A DNA stretch of 64,000 nucleotides from Daucus carota subsp. sativus (GCF_001625215.2 NC_030385.2:26343135-26407134); one strand, 5' to 3'. Counted from the first letter of the stretch, positions 1 through 12,562 are shown. Numbers and translations: made by a program. Notes: generated from the letters alone by a model not told the origin.

Positions 1-1260
1 ATCTGAATCGAATTGCTTGCAGATACTGCTTTTTTCCTTCAAAGATTTTCTTGATCTTGCGTACATAAAAATTTATGCGATGAATTTGAAGGAGTGACCA
101 TTGACCCAGTCTATCATGCTGTTTTGCTTTTGAACTGTTCCTTGGAAAAGTTAGATGGAGTATATAATTGTATTAGTTTAATGCGCTTTGAAAAGTTTTG
201 ATTGATAAAATGCATGATACATCACTACGTACGAATTAAGTATAATATGATATGCTATTGACTTTAAATCCAATCATACCCCTCCATCTTTTTTCCTTCA
301 ATCCTCCCTCGTTTCCTTCTTCCTACCATGCAGTTACTCAGCAAAGTCTTAAAAGTCCATGTCCCATCTCATTTCTTAGTATTTTTTTTTTAACTGTTTG
401 AAACGTATTTTAAAATGCATATAAAGTATAAGTTTATAATCTTATTAAAAAGGTTTTGGTTCGGTATAAAAATTTAAATATTAAACTTTCAATCAGAAGA
501 AATAATTTACAGTATCAAAATATATTTTCTGAGAACTTTAAAATGTGTGCTGAGCCCCACCCCTAATATAAAGAATTGTCGGGGACAGAGGGAGTATGCG
601 GTAGGTTAGCATCGGACGGTTGTATCGGATTCAGGATTTAATTCTTGCCCGGGCTGGAGTTAAAAAAAAGCTCATAGACTCAATGAAAAAGATAAAATCT
701 TGACTCCTGCATTGTGTTAAAATAAGATAATAAGTAAAAGAATAACTAAACAAGTTAAATTGATCCTTACCAAAAAAAGAAGAAGTTAAATTGATAAAAT
801 ATGCTACTCTCTTTTTAGCTAAATAAATATTAATATATGCATTTAATCTTGTTTGGTTACTGTGATTTATTCTTCAAATTCAATATTTAATAAAAAATAA
901 TACAACAAAAAATTATGCTTGCAAAATCAGTTTTTCTACAAAAATTAATTGATTAGCCAACTATTAATTAACCTCTTGCAAGTTGTATAATGTCTAATTC
1001 ATAACAATTGACTAATTATTAATCACTACAAATCAACATATAACTACAAATCACAAATACAATCAATTATCAAACATCATAATTTTACAAATATTTAAAT
1101 CAGTAGAATAATTACTTACATAGTTACATGATAGGCGCTTGATTTTGTTTTGGAGGTTTCTTTTTACGTATTAGGTTTTGGTGATCGGCAGCAGCATGGG
1201 CATGACTTTGGTTCTGTTTCCTGTACTTTAATTTTTTAAGGTGTTTTTTGTATATTGTTT
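1..1260. other. Intergenic, AT-rich, no gene seen
   Basis: No open frame with recognisable protein similarity and no RNA gene was seen on either strand. The stretch is AT-rich with short poly-T and poly-A runs. The first 200 bases could be the 3' flank of a gene outside the window, but nothing in the sequence proves it. Confidence 0.5.
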
Positions 1261-1648
1261 AGAGCATCTCCAATGGTTGGCACTCTTCAAGAGGTGCCAA
1301 TTTTGACACATAACTCAAAATATTATTTTTTTATATTCACACTCTTCCAAATCATTTTTAGCACCCTTCTTTCAAAATAAACTCCAATGGTTGGCACTCA
1401 AGATGCCAACTTTATTAATAGAGAAATAATATTTTATGTATTATTGGGACCACAAATCTATATTTTATGTATTATTGGGACCACAAATGAAGTTGGCACC
1501 CTATTTTATGGGTTGTCAACTTTTGGCACCCAAAAGTGTGTCCATGCCAACTCACTTGGCACCCCAAGATCTCCAACAGGGGTGCTAACGAGAGTGTCGG
1601 TCCATATCATGCCACATGGTATTGGCACCTCCCATTGGAGATGCTTTT
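1261..1648. repeat. MITE with GAGCATCTCCAATGG inverted ends
   Basis: The segment begins with GAGCATCTCCAATGG and ends with its near-perfect reverse complement, CCATTGGAGATGC. It is about 390 bp long and has no coding capacity: the open frame inside it matches nothing. A short internal direct repeat around the words 'accacaaat' lies near 1450-1490. Ends of this type are common in plant miniature inverted-repeat transposable elements. A target duplication of TTTA or TTA flanks it but is too short and AT-rich to be decisive, so the superfamily stays open. Confidence 0.7.
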
Positions 1649-2683
1649 ATGCGTGCAATTGTTTTTGTGGATTGGGCTATAGAAATTGGGTTAGAGTAAG
1701 GTGTGATGGGCTGAATTAAAAAATATAGCAGGGGCTTAATTTTTTTTTCAACCGGACTAACATTATATTACAACTACTAGTTAAATGGACTCTATAAATT
1801 CTCCTAGCCCACTAGAAGATACGCCCCTGATTGTGTCGGGATTTGGTCGATCGATATCATAATTGTTTACTTATTCTAAAATCATTTTTGATATATTTTT
1901 TATTTATTAAAAATACAATTTATATTTATCTGATAATAAAAAAAAAATTAAGTGCCTTGTATTGCTTGACAATACATGATTCTTTTAACTTCGTTGAGTT
2001 TTTTATTTGACAATTTTAGTTTACATATCTTATAAATGAGTATTTATTATAATATTTTTCGAAATGAGTTAGAATCGAATCTGCATGTGCCAAGACAACT
2101 GAGAATACCTCAGTTGGCCATCTAATTGTTCTCTTTTAACTTAATTACTTAATGTAAACAATTTTATGCATATTGCTAAGCCCAAAATTGGCATGAGTCT
2201 GCCAGGTCCACATTGGAATATGAATCAATCAAAGGGCTCAACCACCTCTGTTAACGAAATGAAGATTATTTGCTTTTGAGTTAAAAAGAGAATGACCAAG
2301 TACTCTGGCTCATCACTCGCTAGGCGCTTCACTGATGAGCCTCCATCACTTTGAAGATTTATAAAGATTTAAGGATAGTTTGAGTAAATTTATAATAAGT
2401 GCTTCTTCCTTAAAATAAAGAAAATGAAATAGAAATTAGAAACAAGTTAAGACTTATAAGTGATTAAAATGCTTGGGAAATAAGTAGAAACCCTGAAATA
2501 AAAGTTAGCATTCCTAGATTTTTATAAGTATTTCTTGACTTTTTACACAATCGGTATGAAATAAGTGCTTCTAACTTATAAATCCAGAAGCAGGCTTTTG
2601 AGCCGTCGCCATACAGCCCCTTAAAGACCTGAGCTAGTGATTGATGCAAGCATGAATAGTAAGTCTCGAGGTCGCAATCCTTT
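1649..2683. other. Intergenic, nothing recognised
   Basis: AT-rich sequence with no supported gene or element. A short open frame on the minus strand (2464-2649) resembles no family and lacks coding character. Confidence 0.45.
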
Positions 2684-3236
2684 TAAGAGCATCTCTAATG
2701 GTCCTCTTAATTTTTTTTTCAAAAAATAATATAAAATATGGCTCCTACTAAGTTAATACATTGAATATCGTAACAACTCCAACCAACTCTTTATACTTGC
2801 TCTTTAGTCATATTTTATAATTATTTGAGAGAAATGTTGGGGAGATAATTCGAGAGAAGTGAACAGAAAATTAGAAATAAAAGGAAGTGATTATTTTATT
2901 CAATGAAAATAAGTTAGGAGATGCTCTTTAAAAGAGAGGAGGGGGAGGAAGCTCCTAACTTTCTAGAGCTTCCTCTCTCTCCTTTCTTTTAAAGACCATC
3001 TATGTGCTACTAACTTATTTTTATTGAATAAAATAATCACTTCCTTCTATTTTTATTCACTACTCTCTAATTCTCTCTCCGACTTTTCTCTCAAATAATA
3101 ATAAGATATGAGTAAAGAGCAAGTATAAAAAATATGGTTGAAGTTGTCACGATATTCGATGTATTAACTTACTAGAAGGCACTTATTATATTATTTTTCA
3201 AATAAGGATTTAAGAGCATCATTGGAGATGCTCTTA
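2684..3236. repeat. Fold-back MITE with long arms
   Basis: Two arms of about 250 bases are imperfect reverse complements: the left arm (about 2684-2940) and the right arm (about 2985-3236) share words such as 'ttattcaatgaaaataagtt' in opposite orientation. Both ends carry TTAAGAGCATC / GATGCTCTTAA. The centre (2935-2990) is a purine/pyrimidine-rich loop. A further GGAGATGCTCT end at about 3320-3331 suggests a nested or partial second copy. The ends resemble the element at 1261-1648 (GAGCATCTC), so the two may belong to one group. Confidence 0.75.
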
Positions 3237-3336
3237 AACAGCTACTAAGAGCTCATTGGATATCTAATTTTCATATCCCCTTTAAATGTAGAGTTAGGAG
3301 CTTGTCTGAGGAGTACATCGGAGATGCTCTAAGTCG

Positions 3337-3688
3337 CTATTGCTTGAACTACTCCTTATAATATGAACTAAATAAATATTAGAATTCATTAATCGAATAA
3401 TAACAAATATATAATTCAATAATTAACAATCATTTAAATATGCAAATTATATAATAAGAAATAAAATACTATAAAATACTAGATGCTTTGGTAAATTCAC
3501 AAATCCTAAAAATATGAACATTTAAAACACCTATGAATCTACCAACAAATTGCAGTTATTTATTGTCTAATTAATTAGACAAATTTCTTTTATATAATTA
3601 TATTAATTGATAATCAATTAAAATATGATTTTATAATTTTTCTAATTTAAAAAAATCGCACGCACGTAAATGTGACTATATTTGGGTG
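3337..3688. other. Intergenic, nothing recognised
   Basis: Very AT-rich; no gene or element supported. Confidence 0.45.
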
Positions 3689-4050
3689 TAGGGTCTGTTT
3701 GGTAATGCCGTTAAAAAATGTTGTGTGGTCAGAAAGAGTGCTAGTAAAAAAAGTGTTGTTGTAGAAATCAGATAACTGTTTGGTAATTTTTTTGATATTT
3801 GTTTATTTTAAGTCATAATATAATAAAAATAATTTTTGTAGTGAGGTTTGATAATGAAATTTGTAACAGTTTTTGCAAAAGCTGAAAGCAGCTTTTTCCA
3901 AAAGTATGTGAGGATCTGCTTTTTCTAAAAGCAATTTTTCAGCTAAAAACTGTTGTTCAGAAAAGCTGCTTGTAGAATTATCAAACAGTTTTTCACCTGT
4001 TTTCCAGCAAAAAGCTGCTGTTGCGGTCCAGCAACCCCAAATGATACCTT
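3689..4050. repeat. Probable MITE upstream of first DUF2431 gene
   Basis: The left edge reads GGGTCTGTTTGGTAATG and the right edge, reverse-complemented, AAGGTATCATTTGGGG, the 'TGTTTGG' type end typical of plant PIF/Harbinger-like or hAT-like miniature elements. The interior has repeated 'aaaagctgctttt' words in both orientations, giving fold-back character. It ends only 210 bp before the start codon at 4260, so it probably contributes to that gene's promoter region. Exact ends are uncertain. Confidence 0.5.
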
Positions 4051-4259
4051 AGAGTTTTGCTCTACTAGATTACTGCCAAAAGTAAATTACTAGGCACATA
4101 AAAAGAAAATTTCCCTTAAGAAAAAGGTATTTACATAAAAAGAAGAGCAAGCCAAAAGTATCTTTCTAGTGATCAAAATAATTCAAGAAACGATCAAAAT
4201 TCCCATTTTAAACACTGATTTGGGTCTTTCCTCAACGTCTTCTCCCACACTAGTTTCCA

Positions 4260-7200
4260 ATGGCTGAAGAGGAAAAACTAAAAGCAAAGCAAGTGGATGA
4301 ACAAACTGGCAACGAAGAACAAGAACAAGTTAATGAACTAGAAGAAAAGTGGGTGAAATATTACTCGTCTTTACATGAAATATTGCTTGTGGGTGAAGGA
4401 GATTTCTCATTCTCGGCGTGTTTAGCGCAGTCTTTTGGCTCTGCTTCCAACATTGTTGCTTCTTCTCTTGACTCCTTTGGTATTATGTTTTAAGCCCTTT
4501 TCTTTACCCTTGTGTTTTTTCATAATTTTGGGTTTGGAGGATCTTCTGTACTGTAGTACTTTTAATTATGTTTTTGTATTTGCTTGCACCCCTTTTGCTT
4601 GATATATCATATATGTGCGCGTGTATGATATCGCAGGTGGAAGTTAAAATTATGGTATTAATTGATAGTGTATTTTGCATCTCATGTTTTGTGGTGGGGT
4701 TATGATCAGGACTGATCTATATTGTTTTTCTGTGGGGGTGGGGGTTTGAATCTTTTTATTTGATTTGGTGAGCATATGACCAGCAGTGATAATACAAGTG
4801 ACATACTTTTTGTTTCTTCAAAGGTAAGTTGGGTATTTTTTGATTGTCGTGGTACTTAAGACATGACTCGTGGTACTTAAGACATGACTCCGCTTAGGTT
4901 CGAAACCTCCCCCTCTTTGTTAGTGAGGGGCGAGGAAGAACTATATCCACTAGGATAATATGCTAGAGATTGAAGAGGACTTTGATAAAAAGCACCATTC
5001 CAGTTCAGGAGGATATTTGGTCCCCGAATGTAGTTAGGTTTTCATCAAGAAGTTGACAAGTCCTATTATCAAGCTTTTGTTTTTTGCTTTATAAAGCTTA
5101 CCCACCTTAGCTTCTTGCTAAAACTATTTTGTAAGCCATGTTTTAGCCCCTCCGCTTACTATATTGCTTATGTACAACTCATCTCAATTTGAGCTTTTAA
5201 GTTTTAACCATATTTCTTCATATGATTTCTTTTACTAGATGATGTCATCAAGAAGTACAAGAACGGTGATTCAAACTTATCAATTTTGGAAAAGTTGGGT
5301 GCTTCGCATTTGCATGAAGTCGATGCAACAAAAATGAAGTTTCATAGTGATCTTAAAATGCGTAAGTTCGATAGGATCATATTTAATTTTCCTCATGCAG
5401 GCTTCTACGGAAAGGAAGACAATAGACATCTCATTGGGTAAGTAACAGATCCGCATAGGTGTATGTAATTTCCCATGATTTACAAAGTCATATATTATCA
5501 GCCATCAATGATCAGTCTCTTTTTAGGACTGAAAGGGAAGTATTATGGTTTTATATCTGCATGACGTTCTATGCTGTTAAGTTATGTATAGTTATTATTA
5601 CAAGTCATAAACAAGAAGGTGTATGTGATTTCCCGTGATTAACAAGGTCATATATTATCAGCCGTCAATGATCAGTCTTTTTTTAGAACTGAAAGGGAAT
5701 TATTATGATTTAATATCTGCATGATGTTCTATGCTGTTAAGCTATGTATAGTTATCATTACAAATCATAAACAAGAAGGAAAGACTGTTTTTTACTGCTG
5801 CTGGCAAGATCCTTTTATAATGTGATGGGGATACTCCTGTTTTGAATATGGTGAGAATGGAAATAGTTTTTGCACCATTTGTCCGGGTATATTTAAACAC
5901 AACTTGTCAAATGTTTCATTAGGAGTTAACAGATGGGCTTGCGCAGATATATACTTGATCCTACTTAATTTTTTCCAATTAAGTCAAGTGCTTGAGGCGC
6001 ACATGTAATTATTGATTCTAGTAAAAAGTTCCTCCTTTTTGTAACTTTCCTTTCATCTCCATTTATCCTTCAGGACTATATCATCATGTAATTCTATAGG
6101 AACATTAGTGAAATAAGAAACAAAGCAATATCAGCACTTAGTCATATACTTATATGTTGATGTCTCAGAAAGGGGTAGCTAATTTCTAGTGCAAGTGCTG
6201 GATACAAAAATCGTAAGCAGATGCCAATTTTTTTGTTTTTTTGCCGATTAATTTTGCTTCACCTAATGGAAAGTTCAAGATGACATAAATGTGCTCTGAT
6301 TCATTCTCATTTACAGGCAGCACTTTTATTATTCTAAACATGCAAGTTAAAAGAATTACAGAACTCATATTCTCATTTTATTTGTTTTGACAACTAATTT
6401 TGGAACTGATGGAAGGTTATCTGATATTATCTGCTAGGAAGATTATATTAAGTTCTTGACATGCAAAGTGCCTCTCTTAAACATCAATTTATTTATGAGA
6501 GAAGTTTCATGTTTATGCATCATGAGATTTATTTTTGCAATTCTAAACAACTCCATGTTTAGCAAATTTTATGTGCAAACTGAATTTGTTTTGTAAAGGC
6601 GGGGTACTTTTAATAAATAATATGTTAGTAATGTAGTGTTGGTCCTTTTAAAATTTGCTCCTATTCAGGTGTTGTGTGTTGGATTCATCAATTAAAATTG
6701 TCTGGCACGTGTTTGTCCTGCATAAACTTCTAGCTTTTGTTGCTTTAATGATTTCAATTTATGGTTCTATGAATGTTGTCTTTTGAAATTTTAATTAATT
6801 ACTATTAGTCGTAAATGAAGGATGCACAAGAAGCTTCTTAATGGTTTCTTCCGGAATGCAAGTGGTATGTTACGACCAAATGGTGAAATACATGTGAATC
6901 ACAAAATTTCAGACCCATATTGCCACTGGAATCTGGAGGAACTTGCTAGTGATAATTCTTTGAGACTAATTGAATGTGTTGCTTTTAAGAAGGAAGACTA
7001 CCCTGGTTACGAAAACAAGCGAGTTTCAGGTTTAAAATGTGATGATAAGTTCCTCTTGGGCGAGTGTTCTACCTTTAAATTTAGTTTCTCTCCAAATGCG
7101 AAACAGAACATGAAGAGACTGCAGAAACCTGCAGATTCTCCTAAGTTTGTGCCACAGCGGCCAAACTCTTTTATGTTTAGACACCGTCCATCGGATCTTG

Positions 7201-8027
7201 TTGCATATGCGAGTGGCACTCCAGCATGGAACATAACTTTAGGAAGAATCCCTGAACTTCTTCAAACTCTTGTACATGCTTCTCATCAGCAAGGAAACAT
7301 TCTTCAGCATGGGCAACGTCATGGACTCCTCCAGAATCCTGCGTGTGCTTATCAGCAAGAAAACTATCAAGCAAACAGGCACCCCTCATCGGATCTTGTA
7401 ACATTTGTTACTAAAAATCCAGCATTGAACATACCTTATGGAAGATCTTATTTACCACTTCAAGCTCCTACAAGTGCTTCTCAGCAACAGAACTTTATTG
7501 AACATGTACTACCTCGTGAACTCCGTGCTTCTCAGCAAGGAAACATTCGTGAACATGTACTGCCTCATGAACTCCGTCAAACTCTTATCCGTGCTTCTCA
7601 GCAAGGAAACATTCAGGCTCGTGAATTCCTACAGGCCTCTTTATGTTCTAATCAGCAACCTCATTATCCCACATCCAGGTGCCCTCCATCTGATATTAAT
7701 CTGCAGATGAGCAGCATCCAAGGGAGTAATGGATCGCTGCATGTTGACCTCATATTCTCGAAATGCAAAAGCATCTTCGGTGGGTACTTTGAACAAGTAG
7801 TAAAAGCATTAGGAAGTCCTGATCACAGCTCTAAATTCCTGGAGGAAGCTTTTCAGCTTGGTTATAAAAGGTATATGGCTGGAGATCCGAGAGGAAGTCC
7901 AGGTAATTACAAATATATTCTAGAACAGCTGCGCAAATTTGTTGGCAGAGAATCATGTCTAGTGAGCAGGCCTGTGGCTGTTGAAAATAACCGTGCCAGC
8001 AACAGCAGATTTGGACCATTCATGTGA
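4260..8027 (+). CDS. DUF2431 (BMT5-like Rossmann) protein, copy 1
   Basis: Three exons: 4260-4479, 5239-5437, 6821-8027; the joined frame is 541 residues. Residues 40-200 form the DUF2431 domain, recognisable from HEILLVGEGDFSFS (glycine-rich SAM-binding-type loop), the RIIFNFPHAG motif and a GEIHVNHK motif. This domain is related to yeast Bmt5, which methylates a uridine in 25S rRNA; whether plant members methylate rRNA is not shown here. After a cysteine-containing strand (GECSTFKFSF) comes a long low-complexity extension rich in Q, H and N with repeated 'ASQQGNI' units (about residues 280-430). A small conserved C-terminal block follows, with FLEEAFQLGYKRYMAGDPRG and YILEQLRKF. The start fits the paralogue (both begin MAE). 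The intron 2 acceptor is AAG where the paralogue has TAG. NCBI-style names for relatives include 'heavy metal-associated isoprenylated plant protein 41-like' and 'At4g26485-like'. Confidence 0.88.
4849..4907. repeat. 21-bp tandem duplication with SINE-like B box
   Basis: In intron 1 of the first DUF2431 gene a 21-base word starting GTGGTACTTAAG is present twice in a row (4849-4869, 4870-4890). It is followed by GGTTCGAAACC at 4897-4907, which fits the RNA polymerase III B-box consensus of tRNA-derived SINEs. A clear A box and tail are not visible, so this is at most a SINE fragment. Confidence 0.35.
5459..5778. repeat. Tandem duplication, 2 x 160 bp, in intron 2
   Basis: Two consecutive 160-base copies (5459-5618 and 5619-5778) each start GTGTATGT and end AACAAGAAG. 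They differ by roughly a dozen substitutions. The duplication lies wholly inside intron 2 of the first DUF2431 gene. The second DUF2431 gene has only a single diverged counterpart (about 10250-10450), so the doubling followed the gene duplication or was lost in the other copy. Confidence 0.85.
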
Positions 8028-8741
8028 ACCGTTTTGAACATAACGAACAAACCAGAGTCAAAGTTTCCTCTTCAGTACATGGAGAACTCAACTAGCTTGC
8101 TGATTACTTGTTTTGTTCAGCGATGTTTGATTTTGTTGTCAACTGCTTTTGTGCATCTGTTGTCCAAACTTTAATCGTTCACTCTGTTACAGTAAATCGC
8201 TGTTCAAATATGTATGAAAAGACTACTAACTTCTGGCTTTAACTTGATTGATATTTCTTGACATTTGATCAATCCTCGTCGTAGTTGATGTTGAAGATGA
8301 ATGTCCAGCACAGGAGCATTTTAGAATTCAGTTTTCTATAATTGTGTATCTTGTGTTCTACAGTACAAATTAACAAATGCTGCGGTTTATTCTTGCTTAT
8401 AAACCGTTTTGTTGCTAAACAGAATATATTCCTGCAACGGTGAGACCTAAATGCAGTTGTGTTTCTTGTTTCAATGGCATAAAACGGGAACTACGATTCG
8501 ATTTTATTTTCTTGTCGAATGTCATGATGAATATGGAAAGGTGTAAATGAGCTGATATCCTTGTGAACGGTTCTGCGTTCATCACGAAAAGAGTTCGGTT
8601 CAAGTTGCTTCCGATTTATTACTGAGTCAGCTTGAACACAATGTAATATTATAAATGGATTTGTTAACTAGCCAAAATAAGTCGGTTAATATATTCGTGA
8701 GAATATTATTGGTAGTTTACTAATAAATTTAATATTAATTA
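8028..8741. other. 3' flank of first DUF2431 gene
   Basis: Likely 3' untranslated and downstream sequence. No further gene seen. Confidence 0.4.
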
Positions 8742-8987
8742 CTCTCTTCGTTCCTCTCAATTCTTAACATTGGAGAATAAGGGCGTGGCACTGACTTTAA
8801 TGAGTTTAGAAAACATAGTTCTATAATTCTTTTTAAATTTTTTTTTTCTGAATAAAAATTTAGTGCTTAAATTTTTATTCAGAAAAAGAAAATTTTTAAA
8901 AAATGTTATAGAATTATGTATTATAGGCGCATTAAAGTGTGTGTCAAACAGTGAAAAAGAAATGTTAAAAAATGAGTGGGACATAGT
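8742..8987. repeat. Stowaway-like MITE
   Basis: The left edge TACTCTCTTCGTTCC and right edge GAGTGGGACATAGTA are degenerate versions of the plant CTCCCTCCGTCCC end with a TA target site. The centre is a hairpin of 'tttttctgaataaaaattta' and its complement. It lies between the two DUF2431 genes, about 340 bp before the second start codon. Confidence 0.65.
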
Positions 8988-9323
8988 ATATTTTTCTAAA
9001 AGTTTTTATTGAGCAGTAATAATTAAGTTTGTATATATGTTCATATTTTGATTGTTTATTAAAATATAATTAGTACCATTATTAGCTGGCGTATAATAAT
9101 TAAAAGTATATAATATAATATATCAAATATTTAAAATTATTTGCATTAACAGAGGGAGTAATTTGGTCAAGTGAAAAAGTTGAATCATCGTAAATGATAA
9201 GTGTTTGAAGATAATGAAGCTGTATTTAAAATTGTAAACGGTAATTATAAACCCCATTTTAAAATCTGGCTTGCAATATTTAAGCAACGTCTCCTCTCAC
9301 ACTCCACTAGTTTACATTTTACA

Positions 9324-12300
9324 ATGGCAGAAGCTGAAAAGGCAAGTAAGGTAGATAGACAAAAAGACAATGATCAAGACGAAGAAAAATGGGTAAAATA
9401 TTACTCATCGAATCATGAAATATTACTGGTGGGTGAAGGAGATTTCTCATTCTCAACATGTTTGGCACAAGCTTTTGGCTCTGCTTCCAACATTGTTGCT
9501 TCTTCTCTCGACTCCTATGGTATTTTCATCATTTTATTACACCCCCTCGATCTTTTGTTCACATGGGTGTTTTTATTTTGTAGCAGTAGCATTTTTACTT
9601 TTGTATAGTTGCTTTAATTGTCCTTATGTGTGTCTTGTAAGAAGGAATAATGTTGTTGCTTGTGGGTTTAATTTGTTTTTGTTTTGTGGTGTGGCTTTCA
9701 TTAGGACAGCTCCATATTATTTTTCTATAAATATTTGTTGATTTTCGAATGAGGGTACGTATGAGCTTCAACCCTCAATCGAAAATAAGAATATTCACTG
9801 AGTTTATTACAATGTTAGGGTTTATATTTTATTAGAGGAATTTTTTATTTTTTGTTGCTAGCTCAAACTTTTTGTTACAGCTTTAAATGTTTTTGCCCCT
9901 TGGTGAATAACTCAAACTTCTTTTATTTAATTTCTTCATTGTAGTAGTAGAATAGTAGGTTGTATTTGCTCACTGTTACTTTTTTCTGAATCTAAATGGT
10001 TATTTGTGATATATTTTGTCTACTAGATGATGTGATTAAGAATTATAAGAAGGCTGGATCGAATTTTTCGATCCTGGACAAGCTGGGCGCTTCACGTTTT
10101 CATGGAGTTGATGCGACAAAAATGAAGTTCCATAGTGATCTCAAAATGCGCAAGTTCGATCGGATCATATTTAATTTCCCTCATGCTGGTTTCACTCATA
10201 AAGGTCGTAAACGAAAGGAAGATGATAACTGTCTCATTATGTAAGTAAAAATATGTATGCCCAAGTACATTTGATCTTTTATATACTTATTAGATATCAA
10301 ATGTATAGTCGAACAATCAGTCATTTTGTGGACGGTAAGGGAAGTCATATTTCTATCTACATAGGTATTATAAAAAACACGGACAAATCTTTCCGTAGCA
10401 GTGTTGACAAGATATTTTTTGCTACGTAATCCAGTCATGGAGATGGCAAGTTCTTGCTTATGGTCATAAAAGAACGAAACAAATATATAGACCATTTTGT
10501 TCGGAATGAGTTTAACATAACTTGTCAATGATTAGCAGGAATTCTCAGATGGTTTTGGACTGGTTGCTTGTTAATATAAAGCAAAAATGGAAAGTAATTC
10601 TTATCTGCACATACTTTTACTTTTTTGTACATGCATACTGCGGTGTCTTGGTGCGCCAGGCATCCGTCTTTCTGGGATATTAATATTACACCAATGAAAT
10701 TCTGATGTGGCCTTTGGTTTACATTCCAGTTATAATAGATATAAAAGAATTTTAAGGTCCTGTAGGATGTGGGATTTGAAAGAAATATACAAAAAAGGAG
10801 GAGGATTTGCCTGGAATTCTTGAAATAATGATTAATAATGTGTGCACTAATGATGAAAAGAATGTTGTGTTTCTTAGTAAAACTGAACAGGGTAAGTTCA
10901 CAGAAAGGATGTGTTGTAATTCATTTTCTTTATAAAGGGATATCTGATATGTTATCATATAGAGGGTGAATTGAAGAGTCTCAGATTACCTTATAGGCTC
11001 ATATGCTGTGCTTATTTATTTTGGCAACTACTTTTAACAAACCGACAAAAGGGTACCTGATGTTGTTTATTAGAGGTTCTTCAAATGCAACATAGCTCTT
11101 TGTAACATCAATTTAGCTTCTGGGAGGAGTTTATGTTAAAGCATAATGACATTTAACTTCAAGTCTTAAACGATTTTGTGCTTTGAAATCCTTATGATCA
11201 AGCTAACTTGCTTCTTAACAGATACAACTTACAGATGTGTCTGCTGTTTGTTTGAATACTGGATTGACAATTTCATTTCTTTAATTCTCAGCTGATTGCA
11301 TTAGCACAAATAAGGATTTACAGTGCTTGCATGCAAATATATGTTGTGTATAGCTTTTGTTATAAATGCTTTGTTGATAAACTGTGATACCAGTTATATA
11401 CCATAGATAATGTTATATTGGTGACAACGGTGAGTTGTTGGATTCATCAAGTAGAATTTCCTAGCACATGCCTTTTCTGGTCTTGCACATTGTTTTACTT
11501 TTTGCAGCTTTGATGATTAATCTAATCTATGGTTTTCTTTTGTGATTTATATCAACCACATTTTGTCATGTATGTAGGAAGCACAAGAGGCTTCTTGATG
11601 GATTTTTTAAGAATGCATGTGGTATGTTACGTCCAGATGGTGAAATACACGTGAATCACAAAACCTCATTTCCATATTACCACTGGAATCTGGAGAAACT
11701 TGCTAGTCAAAATTCTTTGAGACTAATTGAGTGTGTTGCTTTCAACAAAGAAGACTACCTAGGTTATGAAAACAAGAGAGGTTCTGGTAAAAGATGTAAT
11801 GACTGCTTCCTCTTGGGCGAGTGTTGTACCTTTAAATTTAGTTTCTTTCAGAATGCAAAGGTGACTAAAGTGAAACGGAATGTGAAAAGATTGCGGAATC
11901 TTAAAAAAGCTCTCAAGTTGCCACAAGAGCCAAGCCCCTGTAATTTTGGACATCACCAGTCAGATCTTGTTCCATTCATGAATGACACCCCAGCACTGAA
12001 TGTACCTTGTGGAAGACCTCGTGAACTTCTTCAGCCTCCTATTTATGCTTATCACCAAGAAAACTATCTCGAACGCAGGCAACCTCATGAACTCTTTTGG
12101 GCACCTATACCTGCTTATCAGCAAATAAACTATCTTGAATTTAGGCAACCTGCACTCCTTCAGGCTCCTTTACATGCTTTTCAGCAAGGAAACTATCTCA
12201 TATTCAGCCCTCCTCCATCTGGTTTCGATCTGCGCATGAGTAGCATCCCTGATTGTATGGAATCACCACATTTTGACCACATATATTGGGAGTGTGCCAG

Positions 12301-12562
12301 GATCTTCAGCCCGTACTTTGAACGTGTTGCAGAATCATTAAAAAATGGTGATCATTATTCGTCTTGTTTTCTTGAGGAGGCTTTGAATGTTGGTTATGAA
12401 ATATATATGGCTGGAGATCCACGAAGAACTTTAAGAGATTATAGGTATATGCTGGAACAGCTTCGCAAATATGTTGTTGGAAGACCAGAAAGGCAAGTGA
12501 GCAGGCAGTTGAGTACAGAATATGACTTTGCCAGCAACAGCAGTAGGCATTTCAGGTCTTAG
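9324..12562 (+). CDS. DUF2431 (BMT5-like Rossmann) protein, copy 2
   Basis: Three exons: 9324-9519, 10027-10240, 11578-12562; 464 residues. Intron positions and phases match copy 1 exactly, so the pair is a tandem duplication. The DUF2431 domain (about residues 32-200) has HEILLVGEGDFSFS, DRIIFNFPHAGF and GEIHVNHK. The following extension (about 235-345) carries a different repeat pattern from copy 1, of the form QQxNYLExRQP, rich in Q, Y and P, and shorter by about 75 residues. The C-terminal block is shared: FLEEALNVGYEIYMAGDPRR and YMLEQLRKYV. The start at 9324 was chosen because MAE aligns with copy 1; the frame is open upstream to 9201 without supporting similarity. The biochemical activity is unknown. 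Confidence 0.88.

Noticed and set aside
1387-1719. 110-codon open frame
   Set aside because: It spans the inverted-repeat element at 1261-1648 and matches no protein.
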